Below are positions 35,274 to 44,671 of a stretch of DNA of 64,000 nucleotides, in pieces (position 1 is the first letter of the stretch; the number at the start of each line of letters is the position of its first letter). Source of the DNA: Acidobacteriota bacterium (GTDB taxonomy: Bacteria; Acidobacteriota; Terriglobia; Terriglobales; Acidobacteriaceae); the NCBI GenBank assembly GCA_021780075.1, contig JAJXZL010000005.1, forward strand, positions 186,001 to 250,000. Direction: 5' to 3'. The notes under the pieces were generated by a model. That model had not been told where the DNA came from. It did no database searches and was given only the letters and a program-made list of their open reading frames with translations. A program made the position numbers and the translations under genes.

Positions 35274-35461
35274 TTCTCATCGGGGCCGTGGCAAACTCAA
35301 GGAGGTGCTCGGGGAAGCGCCGAACCGGCCTGACATGTGTATAGCATGCCGGGTGCCGCGGCCACAAGGCAGTCGATGCGGCCGATCAATCCCGCTTCCT
35401 GATGCGCAGGCAGCGAACCGGCACGCTCACCGTTTCGAGACCCTGATTGGGATCCATGAAC

Positions 35462-37507
35462 TCAATGCCGAAGCAGAACAACGACAGACCGCGGATTCAG
35501 GATGTACTCCGAGCTCGACAGAAGCGGCAAGTCTCCCGATTCGCGGAAGTCCTCCGGAAACGGCAGCGAGGTATCGACCACACGTTGCCACTGTTCAGGT
35601 GATCCCAGCTGAACCATGAATGCAACGGGCCCGCGAGAGCCGTTCACCATGACATAAAGATCGGAATCGTCGAAGGCCGCTCCTCGCAAGCAATACGCTA
35701 GGCAACGCGAATCCGGAGAAAGATCGGGGCCGCCTCTGGGGCCGTACCAATGAATGTCGTCCCGCCAGTAGCGGCTGCGGGAGATCGACGGATGGCTTTT
35801 GCGGAAAGCGATCATCTTTTTGAAAAAGCAAAATACGTCCCGATTCTGGTCGAGAAGCTCCCAATTCAACCACGTGATCTCATTGTCCTGGTTATAGGGA
35901 TTGTTGTTACCGATCTGGGTGTTCAAGAACTCGTCGCCGGCCGAAAACATCGGTGTTCCGTTCGATAGAAAAAGCAACACACAAAAGTTCTTCACCTGTT
36001 GCTTCCGCAACTTGAGCACCGAGGCGGGTGCACCGGCATCTCCCTCCCATCCACAGTTCCAGCTCAAATTGTTATCCGCGCCGTCGGTGTTGCCGTGGCC
36101 GTTTGCCTCGTTGTGCTTGTGGTTGTAGGAGACCAGATCATATAGACAGAAGCCGTCGTGGCAGGTAACGAAATTCACGCTTTGGTAGGGACGGTATGCG
36201 TTGAGTATGTCGTCGGGAAAGAGATCGCAGCTTCCGTAAAGGCGAGACATGAGTCTCGGAACCATATCTGCGTCGCCTCGCATAAATGCACGGATATCGT
36301 CGCGGAACTGGCCATTCCACTGCAACCATGAAATTCCCGGGAAACTCCGGCCCAGTTGATAGGTAGCAGGATCCCAGGCTTCGGCGATCATCCTCAGGTT
36401 CTCAAGTTCCCGGCTGGCGCCAATCTCCGCGATGACCGGCGGATCGGAGAGATTGATCGATCCGTCTTCGTTGCGTGTGAAGATAGAAGCCAGATCAAAC
36501 CGAAATCCGTCGACGTGCATTTCTTCGCGCCAGAATCGCAGACTGTCAAGGATCATCTTGCGTACATACGCGTTGGCGCAGTTCACGGTGTTGCCAGTAC
36601 CGCTGTCGTTGCGATAACGGCCGCGATCCGGTTGGAGGAGGTAGTAGGTCGAGTTGTCGATTCCGCGATAGCTATAGGTGGGGCCAATCTCGTTTCCCTC
36701 AGCGGTGTGGTTGTACACAACGTCCAAGAGCACCTCGATTCCGGCCTCATGCAGGGCCCTGACCATCACGCGAAATTCGTTGAGCGCGTCAAAGGGCTTG
36801 CCGGCACTGGAAAATTCATGATGCGGAGAAAAGAAGTTTAAGGGCATGTAGCCCCAATAGCTGCCCTCCTCTGGATCCTGCTGCATAACAGGGAGCAGTT
36901 CGACAGCGGTGATGCCTAAATCCTTAAGATACGGAATCTTCTCGACGACTCCGAGGAAGGTCCCCCGGTGCGTCGGGGTTATTTGGGAGTTTGCTCTTCG
37001 CGTGAAGCCGCGTACGTGCATCTCGTAGATCACGAGATCTGAGGTGTGATGGGGCGCTCCCTCTTCCGCCCAGTGGCGACGAGTTTCAGCAGCGAGGAGC
37101 CCCAGGGGAGCTCTGCCAGCATTCGATCCTGACTGGGTTGCAGCCTCACGGCTGAAACGAGGTGGAAAGCAAACACAATGAGCATAAGGGTCGAGCAATA
37201 CTTTGCGCGAATCGAATCGGTGCCCTTCTTCTGGGGTTCTGGGACCAGCAACCTGATAAGCGTAATAACGAGCGTCCGGAATGGTGCTCTTGCGCAGGCG
37301 GCAGTGCCAGACGCGGCCTGATTTGTTGGCGAGAGGATCCAGTTTGTGTTCGTAGGTTGGGATTGCGAGATCGAGTGCAGAATAGAGCAAGAGAGTCACC
37401 GCGGTCGCGTCCTTCGAATACAAAGCGAAATTGTAGGCGGCTTCTTCCTCGATCCACGTCACGCCGAGGGGCGATGGAGTTCCTTCGCGCGCAAACCAGT
37501 CGTACAT
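35462..37507 (-). CDS. glgX: glycogen debranching enzyme, GH13 isoamylase type
   Basis: 681 residues: N-terminal CBM48-like domain (LGVTWIEEEAAYNFALYS), a GH13 barrel with VYEMHVRGFTR-like entry (VIYEMHVRGFT), DVVYNHTAEGN, nucleophile in GFRFDLASI, acid/base in MIAEAWDP and the transition-state pair in NFVTCHDGF, then a C-terminal beta domain. It hydrolyses alpha-1,6 branches of glycogen. The start lies 7 bases after the stop of a TolC-type efflux gene, an odd operon partner. A glucan phosphorylase and phosphofructokinase lie 3-6 kb away on the same strand. Confidence 0.93.
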   Translation of the reverse strand: MYDWFAREGTPSPLGVTWIEEEAAYNFALYSKDATAVTLLLYSALDLAIPTYEHKLDPLANKSGRVWHCRLRKSTIPDARYYAYQVAGPRTPEEGHRFDSRKVLLDPYAHCVCFPPRFSREAATQSGSNAGRAPLGLLAAETRRHWAEEGAPHHTSDLVIYEMHVRGFTRRANSQITPTHRGTFLGVVEKIPYLKDLGITAVELLPVMQQDPEEGSYWGYMPLNFFSPHHEFSSAGKPFDALNEFRVMVRALHEAGIEVLLDVVYNHTAEGNEIGPTYSYRGIDNSTYYLLQPDRGRYRNDSGTGNTVNCANAYVRKMILDSLRFWREEMHVDGFRFDLASIFTRNEDGSINLSDPPVIAEIGASRELENLRMIAEAWDPATYQLGRSFPGISWLQWNGQFRDDIRAFMRGDADMVPRLMSRLYGSCDLFPDDILNAYRPYQSVNFVTCHDGFCLYDLVSYNHKHNEANGHGNTDGADNNLSWNCGWEGDAGAPASVLKLRKQQVKNFCVLLFLSNGTPMFSAGDEFLNTQIGNNNPYNQDNEITWLNWELLDQNRDVFCFFKKMIAFRKSHPSISRSRYWRDDIHWYGPRGGPDLSPDSRCLAYCLRGAAFDDSDLYVMVNGSRGPVAFMVQLGSPEQWQRVVDTSLPFPEDFRESGDLPLLSSSEYILNPRSVVVLLRH

Positions 37508-37514
37508 TCACACC

Positions 37515-38849
37515 TCACGGCAGATTTCGTGTCGCAACCGCTTGGCGCAGTTGCTCCAGCGCCGTCATGTACGCAGCCAGTGTTTGGCGGTAGGCGAGTT
37601 GGTTGGCGCGGTAGGTTCGCTCCGCGTCAAGAAAATCGAGCAGGCTGGCTGCGCCGTGCATGTACGCATACTCGTTGATATCAAGTGACAGCTTGTTCTG
37701 GTCAAGGTAGCCGCCGCGATAGAACTCCACAATCTGGCCGCTCGTGTGCATCGCAGCGTATGCATCCACAACGTCCGTAGATACCTGCTGCATTGTTTCT
37801 CTGGCCAACTGCTGCGACTGGACAATTGCGAAGTGCGTCCGAGCAACCTCTCCCTGGTTGCGGTTAAAGACTGGCAGGTTAATGCTGAAACCGAAGTCGA
37901 GCGTGTGCTCGTCAGACGCGTGGCTATAGCCGATCTGAGGCGTCACGTCCGGTTTCGCCGTCGCCCTAGCCAAGTTATATTGGCTCTGCGCGCTGGTAAT
38001 ACTTTGTTCGGCGGCTCGAAGATCCGGGCGTGAACGCAAGGCGAGCGCTTTGAGATCGTCAAGACTGGCATGCACAGGCTCGTAATCGAGTTGGCCATCG
38101 ACGTCGAATTCGTCGGGCACGGATTCAAATCCCACCAATTGTCTCAGTGCCGCCAGAGACTGGATCCTTCCCAGCTGCGCTGTCGAAACGTCGGTCTGAA
38201 ATTGAAGCAACTGCAGCTGAATCTTCAAGAAATCACCCTGGCTGATATCGCCGGCCCGATAACGCGCCGCGGAGATGTCGACCGTATGCTGAAAGCTCTT
38301 CAAGTCCTGCTGCGCGAATTCGAGCGTGGATTCGGCGAGAAGTACGTCAATGAATTGCGAGGCCACTTGGAATGCCAGGCTTCGCTCGCTATCCGCAATC
38401 GAAGAGCGAATCACCGCTGTTTGGTCCCTGGCGGCGGTTAATCGCGCTTGCCGCTTATGCCAGAGTTCAACGGTATAGGCGACCGAAGCATCCCCTTCCT
38501 GGGGCAGGGGAACCTGAGATGCCGGAGTGCCGAAGTAGGACGGACTGAGGACGGGGACAAAATTGTAGTCGCCGGACAAAACTGGATTCGGGCGCAGGTT
38601 GGCGGTAGTCTCTTCAGCCTGACTCTGCTGGATCGTTGTCCGTGCCGCTTGTAATGCGTGATTGTGCTCGAGGGCCAGGCGGATCGCCTGGTCCAGGCTG
38701 ATTCGCGTGGTTGGCGTTGTCTGCTGCGCTTCTGCAAAGCCTCCGGCCGAACTCCAAAACCCCGCCAGGATAGTCGCAGGAGTGAGCAGCCCGATCACAA
38801 CTCGAATGACGAGGTGAACAACCGTGTTTCCTTTTTGTTTCCGTTGCAT
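37515..38849 (-). CDS. TolC/CzcC-family outer-membrane efflux protein
   Basis: 444 residues from ATG 38849 (GGAGAGGAGAG upstream). Export signal about 10-40, then two repeats of the OEP family: ISLDQAIRLALEHNHAL in repeat one and DLKALALRSRPDLRAAEQ in repeat two, each with long helical hairpins (YNLARATAKPDVTPQIGY). This is the outer-membrane channel of a tripartite exporter. No RND pump or membrane-fusion gene lies in the window, so its partners must be elsewhere. The copper operon nearby makes metal export plausible. Confidence 0.88.
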   Translation of the reverse strand: MQRKQKGNTVVHLVIRVVIGLLTPATILAGFWSSAGGFAEAQQTTPTTRISLDQAIRLALEHNHALQAARTTIQQSQAEETTANLRPNPVLSGDYNFVPVLSPSYFGTPASQVPLPQEGDASVAYTVELWHKRQARLTAARDQTAVIRSSIADSERSLAFQVASQFIDVLLAESTLEFAQQDLKSFQHTVDISAARYRAGDISQGDFLKIQLQLLQFQTDVSTAQLGRIQSLAALRQLVGFESVPDEFDVDGQLDYEPVHASLDDLKALALRSRPDLRAAEQSITSAQSQYNLARATAKPDVTPQIGYSHASDEHTLDFGFSINLPVFNRNQGEVARTHFAIVQSQQLARETMQQVSTDVVDAYAAMHTSGQIVEFYRGGYLDQNKLSLDINEYAYMHGAASLLDFLDAERTYRANQLAYRQTLAAYMTALEQLRQAVATRNLP

Positions 38850-38994
38850 CGCTCTCCTCTCCTGAGCCCCATTGCGCGATTGACATTGCCGATTCCCTTG
38901 CTCAACATCCTTGCCGGCAGAACAGCCCACATGCGCCTCTGGTGGATCGTGCATGCTGAATTCGCATCTGTCACCCGCAGCGCGGAGGATGAAT

Positions 38995-40218
38995 CTATTG
39001 CGCTTCCTGAGCGACTTTCTCCTGCATCATTCGGCGCGTCAAAACGAGTTGATTCTCCGCCTCCGTGGCGGCTCTTTCGCTGCCGCTTGGCGCGTGCCTG
39101 CGTATCTGGTCCAATGTGGATTGTTGCCTCTCCAATCGATCAAGCACTCCCAACGCAAGACCGTCGTCCACCTTGTCTGCAGGCAATCGCGCCAAGGCGT
39201 TGCGGGCGTTGCTAAAGTCGCGAAGATAGTCCTTCAGCGCTTCGTCTGCTTCGATAGAATCGCCACCTTTCATCGCCTGGCTAAACTGACCCAAAGGAAC
39301 GGAGGCTTGGTCCAGCCACTGCACCGCTTGGGACAGATTTGCTGTCTCAGCACGTATGGCTTCTTCGTGATTCACATCTTTGCGCCAGAGCTGAAGTCGA
39401 GATGAATCCCCGATCATGGAACGGGCAACTTCTTGGGCCTTCTTTGAGGAGAAATATAGCAGTGGTTTTGCCATCCAGGGCCGATTCTTAGCGTCCAGGC
39501 GTTGACAGATTGCAATGATCGGGTCGATTGCGCTCGTTTCATGCATGCGAGCCAATCCGAAAGCAGCTTCCTGGACGACAAGGACGTTGGGAGATTGCAG
39601 GGCTTCGAGCAAAATCGGCACGGAGCGCCGATCTCGGGCAACAGCCAGCGCTTGGACTGCCCCTGGAATCTCAACCGTCGCGTTCCAGACAGCCTGCACA
39701 ATGGGGACGTTGTGAGCTTGGGCCCAAGATCGAACCTCCTCAGATTCCTCGAAGTCCCCACTGTCCGAAGCTGATAGCGCAGTGACGGAATGACTCGAAA
39801 ATGGAATATCGCTGTTCACAGCTTCGCGCGCCCTCCCGGCAATATAGTCGAAATACTTCTGATCGGTTTCTCCGAGCCAGACCAGCGCTGCTGCGATGAA
39901 TTGCCGGGTTAGAGGTTCAGTTTGCGTCTCAAAGGCATTGCGCAGTGCGGGAATCGCTCGAGGATCGTCGAGCGAGATGAGACGACGAATCACAAAGAGT
40001 TGAAGGCGGGGCTGATCGAAATAATGACTCACAAGTTCTGGAGCCGATTGCCGGGAAAAAGCGCGGAGAGATTCCCGGCCCACTGCGTCGTTGGAATTGG
40101 AATTCGGCTGTTGTGGAGGCTGCGCCAGTGCTACGGAGCAAACGGCGACCGCCACGCAGACGTGCACGGCGACATGAATAATGCGGAGGAGCCGGATCGG
40201 CCTCTCAGGCTCGCGCAT
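38995..40218 (-). CDS. exported HEAT-repeat-like protein
   Basis: 407 residues from ATG 40218, chosen because the signal peptide follows (VAVHVCVAVAVCSVALAQ); an upstream extension is low-complexity and antisense-like. The body shows HEAT-like helical repeats with the usual D-R pattern: LISLDDPRAIPALRNAFE, VARDRRSVPILLEALQSP, GLARMHETSAIDPIIAI. The C-terminal 120 residues are helical and charged. A periplasmic scaffold role is likely; no enzyme motif was seen. It lies downstream of a cytochrome c gene on the same strand. Confidence 0.65.
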   Translation of the reverse strand: MREPERPIRLLRIIHVAVHVCVAVAVCSVALAQPPQQPNSNSNDAVGRESLRAFSRQSAPELVSHYFDQPRLQLFVIRRLISLDDPRAIPALRNAFETQTEPLTRQFIAAALVWLGETDQKYFDYIAGRAREAVNSDIPFSSHSVTALSASDSGDFEESEEVRSWAQAHNVPIVQAVWNATVEIPGAVQALAVARDRRSVPILLEALQSPNVLVVQEAAFGLARMHETSAIDPIIAICQRLDAKNRPWMAKPLLYFSSKKAQEVARSMIGDSSRLQLWRKDVNHEEAIRAETANLSQAVQWLDQASVPLGQFSQAMKGGDSIEADEALKDYLRDFSNARNALARLPADKVDDGLALGVLDRLERQQSTLDQIRRHAPSGSERAATEAENQLVLTRRMMQEKVAQEAQ

Positions 40219-40415
40219 GCGAACCCTGCTGGACGGCAGCGCCGGAGGACGCACGCAACCGGCGCTTTTACGGCAACAAAGACCACTGCGCGAGAATGAA
40301 TCGATGGCAGTTTCGTCGATTATGTCGGCCAAGAGTTCAACCTCACGTCCCGGACCAGAGGCCGTCCTGCTCGTTTGGATTGCCGAATGCAACTGCAGAT
40401 CCTCTCCAACTCCCA

Positions 40416-40736
40416 CTACTTCTTCTGGAGAGTTCGGATGTAGGCGACTACATCTTTGATCTGGCTGTCCGTCAGCTTGCCGTTGTAGGCCGGCATCTTG
40501 CCTTTGCCGCTCTTGGTGACAGCAACGAGCGAAACATCCGAGGCCTTCACCACCTCCGATGATTTGAAAGATGGGATCTTCATCATCTTCCCCATCGGCG
40601 TCGCCGCCGTTCCGTCGGGACCGTGGCACATCGCGCATTTGGTTTTGTAGGTATCAGCCCCGCTCTGGGCAAGGGCAGGCACCGCAAGAGCCGCAGCTAA
40701 CAGGATCGCAGCCGAGTTTGTGATTCGATGGCTCAC
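40416..40736 (-). CDS. periplasmic monohaem cytochrome c
   Basis: 106 residues: signal peptide about 1-23, then a class I cytochrome c with CAMCHGPDG (about residue 34) and axial methionine probably in GKGKMPAYNGKL (about 81), followed by the typical C-terminal helix DVVAYIRTL. A small electron shuttle. Its partners cannot be named. A 7-bp hairpin separates it from the glucan phosphorylase gene upstream. Confidence 0.87.
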   Translation of the reverse strand: MSHRITNSAAILLAAALAVPALAQSGADTYKTKCAMCHGPDGTAATPMGKMMKIPSFKSSEVVKASDVSLVAVTKSGKGKMPAYNGKLTDSQIKDVVAYIRTLQKK

Positions 40737-40767
40737 TGTGTTTCGCTCCTTTTGTGCTTTTCGGACG

Positions 40768-40785
40768 GCAGGCAGGAATGCCTGC
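40768..40785. terminator. hairpin after the glucan phosphorylase gene
   Basis: GCAGGCA and TGCCTGC flank a GGAA loop, touching the phosphorylase stop codon. No T-run follows, so terminator function is uncertain. Confidence 0.4.
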
Positions 40786-42623
40786 TATCCGAGATAAGCG
40801 TTGGTGACATATTGCTGCACCATACGATGTGTGTTGAAGTAGGACGCATTCAGAGCAATGGCATGGCGCATGACATCGATCCATTGCTCGTGATCGCGAT
40901 AGAACACCGGGAGAATGACCTCTTCGAGCTTGTCGAGCAGCGCCTTGGCATCTCCTTTTGGATCGGCCGCTGCGGATTCTCCAATCGACCAGCCTGTCAA
41001 GCCCTCAATGTGTCCTTCGATCCACCAGCCGTCGAGAGTGCTAAAGCTTGGAACACCATTGTGAGCAGCCTTCATACCGGAAGTTCCAGAAGCCTCCATG
41101 GGGCGTTGTGGTGTATTCATCCACAAATCCACTCCGGCAACCAGCAACTTTGCCATCTCGAGGTCGTAGTTCTCGAGGTACACGATGGGAACCTCCTGAC
41201 CTATCTCCTGCGCGACCGCAACGACGTTTTCGATTTCGCGTTTGCCGCCTTCGTCGTGCGGGTGCGCTTTTCCAGCGAAGATGAATTGGAGCGGTCCGGC
41301 CGATTTCACGATCTGAACCAGGCGCGCCGGGTCGGTAAACACCAGGCTGGCGCGCTTATACGCGGTCGCTCTGCGGGCGAAGCCTATCGTCAGCGCTTCG
41401 TTAGAGAGAGTGCAGCCGGTCTTCTCTTTCACGAAGGCAAGCATTCTTGTCTTGGCCTCGGTGTGCGCGGCCGAGATCCTTTCATTCGGAATGCTCAGCG
41501 CCTTCCTCAGCATGGCCGGATCCTTGCGCCAGTCAGGTATGTATTCGTCGTAGAGCCGCTGAAAACTCTCGCAGGTCCACGTCGCGGAGTGAACGCCGTT
41601 CGTGATGTGATGAATGGGGTAGCCAGGAAACATTTCGCGCGACACTTCCTCGTGACGCTGGGCCACGCCATTGACGTACCGGCTCAAGTTGAGCCCAAGG
41701 AGCGTCATATTCAGCCGCTTTTCGCCTCCCAGCATGCGGGCAACCTCCGCCGGAACCGTCAAGCCGGCAATCTGTTCTACCGAGGGCCACTCAAACTGGT
41801 CATGACCCGCGGGGACAGGCGTGTGCGTGGTGAAGATGCACCGTTGCCGGACGTCTTCGAAGTCCCAATCGGCTGGCTCCGTTCCCCCTTGCCAGTTCAG
41901 AAGTTCGAGCGTGAGGAGGCTAGCGTGGCCTTCGTTCATATGGAACCGCTGGATTCCGCAATATCCGAGCGCTTGAAGCATTCTTACGCCGCCGATGCCC
42001 AGAACCGCCTCCTGCGCCAGTCGGTAGCTCTGGTCTCCGCCGTAGAGAGAATCCGTGAGACTCCGGTCATACTCGCTGTTTTCGTCGGCGTTGGTGTCCA
42101 GGAGAATGACCGGCACACGAAAGTCTGCGTCTCCGAGATCGTACTGCCACGCGCGGATGCGAACCAGGCGGTTCTCGATCAAGACCTCGACTCGGGGGAC
42201 AAGAGGGTGAAGCAGACGCGACGGGTCGAAGTGTGTGACTGGCTGCTCGTGCTGTATGCCCTTAGCGTCAAGGATCTGCTCGAAATAGCCTTTGCGCCAC
42301 AGCATGCTCACACCCACCCCTGGCACGTGGAGATCCGCACAGGCCCGCAGCATGTCTCCGGCCAGCACGCCGAGCCCCCCAGAGTACGATGGGATGCCGG
42401 GATCGAGAGCTACTTCCATGGTGAAGTAAGCGACGCGCCGTGCCTCCTTCGCGTCTTCGTCGGCATGAACGGTCTCGGCGAGATAACGCCTCGGGCGCTC
42501 TTGAAACTTTTTGCGGCAATACTCCGAACAGAAGCGTATTGTCTGTCCCTCAAACGTGAGAAACAGGTTGGAATCAGGCGCCACCACCATGCCGCAAACG
42601 GGATCCTTTTGAACACTGCTCAT
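40785..42623 (-). CDS. glgP: alpha-glucan phosphorylase with N-terminal YHS metal-binding domain
   Basis: 612 residues from ATG 42623. Residues about 5-50 form a YHS domain (DPVCGMVVAP, then FCSEYCRKKFQERPRRYL), a small zinc-ribbon-like metal site usually attached to metal transporters. The rest is a phosphorylase of the short bacterial/archaeal type: VAYFTMEVALD, SGGLGVLAGD, FHMNEGHA, ATAYKRA, and ASGTSGMKAAHNG near the pyridoxal-phosphate region. It releases glucose-1-phosphate from glycogen or maltodextrin. The YHS fusion is unusual and may sense metal. It starts 34 bases after phosphofructokinase in the same operon. Confidence 0.9.
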   Translation of the reverse strand: MSSVQKDPVCGMVVAPDSNLFLTFEGQTIRFCSEYCRKKFQERPRRYLAETVHADEDAKEARRVAYFTMEVALDPGIPSYSGGLGVLAGDMLRACADLHVPGVGVSMLWRKGYFEQILDAKGIQHEQPVTHFDPSRLLHPLVPRVEVLIENRLVRIRAWQYDLGDADFRVPVILLDTNADENSEYDRSLTDSLYGGDQSYRLAQEAVLGIGGVRMLQALGYCGIQRFHMNEGHASLLTLELLNWQGGTEPADWDFEDVRQRCIFTTHTPVPAGHDQFEWPSVEQIAGLTVPAEVARMLGGEKRLNMTLLGLNLSRYVNGVAQRHEEVSREMFPGYPIHHITNGVHSATWTCESFQRLYDEYIPDWRKDPAMLRKALSIPNERISAAHTEAKTRMLAFVKEKTGCTLSNEALTIGFARRATAYKRASLVFTDPARLVQIVKSAGPLQFIFAGKAHPHDEGGKREIENVVAVAQEIGQEVPIVYLENYDLEMAKLLVAGVDLWMNTPQRPMEASGTSGMKAAHNGVPSFSTLDGWWIEGHIEGLTGWSIGESAAADPKGDAKALLDKLEEVILPVFYRDHEQWIDVMRHAIALNASYFNTHRMVQQYVTNAYLG

Positions 42624-42656
42624 AGCTGCACTCTCTTCCTTGAACAGAACTGCCAA

Positions 42657-43637
42657 TTACTGGTCTAGAACCGAAGCAAGTTGAAACAGCTCCGGATCGA
42701 TGCTTTTCCGGACGCCAACCACCTCTGCTAGAGATGTCGTGCTGATTTTGCCCTCTTTCAGTCCCACCAGGACTCCTCGTTTCCCGTTCGTCAACGCTTC
42801 TACTGCCCCCGCACCGAAGCGGGTGCCCAATAGCCGGTCAAACGCGGTCGGCGTGCCTCCCCGCTGCACATGCCCTAAGGTCGTAGTGCGAAGATCGAAG
42901 CCGATTCGCTCTGAATGCGCCTGAAACCAGGAGTCAAGCTTTGCGGCGTTGTATTGCGCGCCTTCCGCAACCACAGCAAGAGCATGTCTCTTGCCGTGCT
43001 CGTATGCCGCGCGCAGTTGCCGTGCAACTTCTTCCGGCGGCGTCTCTCTTTCAGGAATCAACACAATCTCGGCGCCGCCAGCGAGTCCAGCCATCAAGGC
43101 CAGATAACCGCATTTCCTCCCCATGACCTCAACCAGAAATGCACGCTGGTGCGACGAGGCGGTCGTTTTTAAGCGGTCGATGGCTTCCAGCGCAATATTG
43201 AGCGCGGTATCAACGCCGATTGTGACCTCGCTGCCGGCAAGATCGTTATCGATGGTTGAAGCAACACCCACTACCGGAAAACCCATGTTGTCGAGAGCGA
43301 GAGCTCCGGTCTGCGATCCATTGCCTCCGATCACGACCAGCGCGTCGACACGGTTTTGTCGAAGCTGGCGCACCGCTTCCCACCTCACCTCTTCCGACTC
43401 AAATTCGGGACAGCGAGCGCTGCCCAATATGGTTCCCCCACGCTGCATGATGTTGCTGACCGTGCGCCCACTAAGCGGCTCCATGTGGCCTTCAACTAAG
43501 CCTGCGTATCCGCGCAGTACACCGAGAACATCCCAGCCCTGCGCCAACGCGCAGCGGGTAACAGCCCGGACGGCTGCATTCATACCCGGCGCGTCGCCAC
43601 CAGAGGTCAGAACTGCGATTCGTTTGATGCCGTTCAT
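42657..43637 (-). CDS. pfkA: 6-phosphofructokinase
   Basis: 326 residues. Family motifs: [46 protein letters not shown] (catalytic Asp in TIDND), [10 protein letters not shown] and [14 protein letters not shown]. The enzyme phosphorylates fructose-6-phosphate. The ATP/pyrophosphate signature usually GGDGS or GGDDS reads GGNGS, leaving the phosphate donor open. It overlaps the cold-shock gene by 4 bases upstream and precedes glucan phosphorylase, so the three form a glycogen-to-glycolysis operon. Confidence 0.92.
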   Translation of the reverse strand: MNGIKRIAVLTSGGDAPGMNAAVRAVTRCALAQGWDVLGVLRGYAGLVEGHMEPLSGRTVSNIMQRGGTILGSARCPEFESEEVRWEAVRQLRQNRVDALVVIGGNGSQTGALALDNMGFPVVGVASTIDNDLAGSEVTIGVDTALNIALEAIDRLKTTASSHQRAFLVEVMGRKCGYLALMAGLAGGAEIVLIPERETPPEEVARQLRAAYEHGKRHALAVVAEGAQYNAAKLDSWFQAHSERIGFDLRTTTLGHVQRGGTPTAFDRLLGTRFGAGAVEALTNGKRGVLVGLKEGKISTTSLAEVVGVRKSIDPELFQLASVLDQ

Positions 43638-43879
43638 GTAGATTTCACCTCTTTGTGGGTGTTATCGCGGGAGCGAGCAACCGCGTCGGCCTGCTGACCC
43701 TTCTGGCCGTTGACAATGTCGAACTCGACTTCGTCGCCCTCTTTGAGCGTCTTATATCCGTCCAGTTGAATTGCCGAGTAGTGGACGAATACATCCGGTC
43801 CGTCGTCGCGCCCGATAAAACCGTAGCCCTTGGCGTTGTTGAACCACTCGACCTTTCCTTTGTACTGAGCCACAGGCAT
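43634..43879 (-). CDS. csp: cold-shock domain protein
   Basis: 81 residues, an OB-fold cold-shock protein: [19 protein letters not shown] (RNP1) and DVFVHYSAI (RNP2), then [16 protein letters not shown]. It binds single-stranded nucleic acid and may act on the transcript. Its stop overlaps the phosphofructokinase start (ATGA). Charged C-terminal tail of about 12 residues. Confidence 0.95.
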   Translation of the reverse strand: MPVAQYKGKVEWFNNAKGYGFIGRDDGPDVFVHYSAIQLDGYKTLKEGDEVEFDIVNGQKGQQADAVARSRDNTHKEVKST

Positions 43880-44111
43880 TCTCGAGTCGTGTTCTCGACA
43901 GCAACTTCGCTTTGGGATCGCAAGTCAGCCGAAACGAATTCACGGCACGGTTCGCCCGCGCAGATCGGGCGCGGGCGTGCAACTTTTTTCCCGGATCTCG
44001 ATGCAGTTCTTCCCACTGCGCCAAGCCGCCCCAGTTTGCGGGCACTTCAACGAGCGCGCGATGTGATCTTGCGCGCTGTTATCGTTCGAAATCGGTGTTC
44101 CAACCTACTTC

Positions 44112-44297
44112 TCAGTTGCCAGCGCTTGCTGCGCGGACTACCGCTTCCGCCTGCAGCCAGTCCTCCAGGTCGTGGCCGTCTTCCTGTCCGCGGGCCATAT
44201 ACAATTCATGGGCTCGCTGCCGGATCCTCTCCAATTGCTCTTCAGCTGGGTCCTGAACAATCAATTCTTCAGTTGTCAATTCCAGATTCTTTGCCAT
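44112..44297 (-). CDS. DUF2934 small protein
   Basis: 61 residues with IRQRAHELYMARGQEDGHDLEDWLQAEA split over one helix pair, the signature of DUF2934, common in Acidobacteria and Proteobacteria and of unknown function. ATG at 44297. A weak sigma-54-like element lies about 75 bases upstream (44374-44389) but without an enhancer site. Confidence 0.8.
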   Translation of the reverse strand: MAKNLELTTEELIVQDPAEEQLERIRQRAHELYMARGQEDGHDLEDWLQAEAVVRAASAGN

Positions 44298-44671
44298 AAG
44301 TCATCCCTCTTTTCAGGCGGAATCAATGATGCCGCCGGTCTGAACCTGCGAAATACCCACTAAACGGGAACCATGCATTGATCTGTCCACCCCATGGGCT
44401 AGGTGGCCAGTCCCGACGAAGCGATTGAGATAGTGCGGGAGAGGTCAAGTTGCACAGGTTATTGCACCTCAAGTTGACGGTCCCTCAATCGGCCGCCACA
44501 TCATTGAATTTGTGTTTTCCTGCAGTTCCCGGCGTCTGCGCCTTCCACAGATCGACTTCTGCCTGGCGTGGTTCGCGCCAGCTGTCACAGACACCGGGTT
44601 CCCGCAGGGTCGCGACTAAAAATCTCCCTTGATCGAGCGTCGACAGTTGAACGTCGTCTTCCTCCTTCTGC
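44298..44671. other. 374-base intergenic region
   Basis: Between the DUF2934 gene and a DUF302-like gene. Contains only short open frames and a weak GG-N10-GC element on the minus strand at 44374-44389. No gene seen. Confidence 0.4.

Noticed and set aside
35343-35358. Minus-strand CGGCACCCGGCATGCT before the Cys/His-rich copper gene as a sigma-54 promoter.
   Set aside because: The spacing fits, but the first base differs and no TGCC-N8-GGCA site was found 70-120 bp upstream.
38995-40638. Long N-terminal extension of the HEAT-repeat protein to 40638.
   Set aside because: The extension is polar, low-complexity, overlaps a cytochrome c gene on the same strand, and a good signal peptide begins at 40218.
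44374-44389. Minus-strand TGGACAGATCAATGCA before the DUF2934 gene as a sigma-54 promoter.
   Set aside because: The -24 element is poor and no enhancer site lies upstream.
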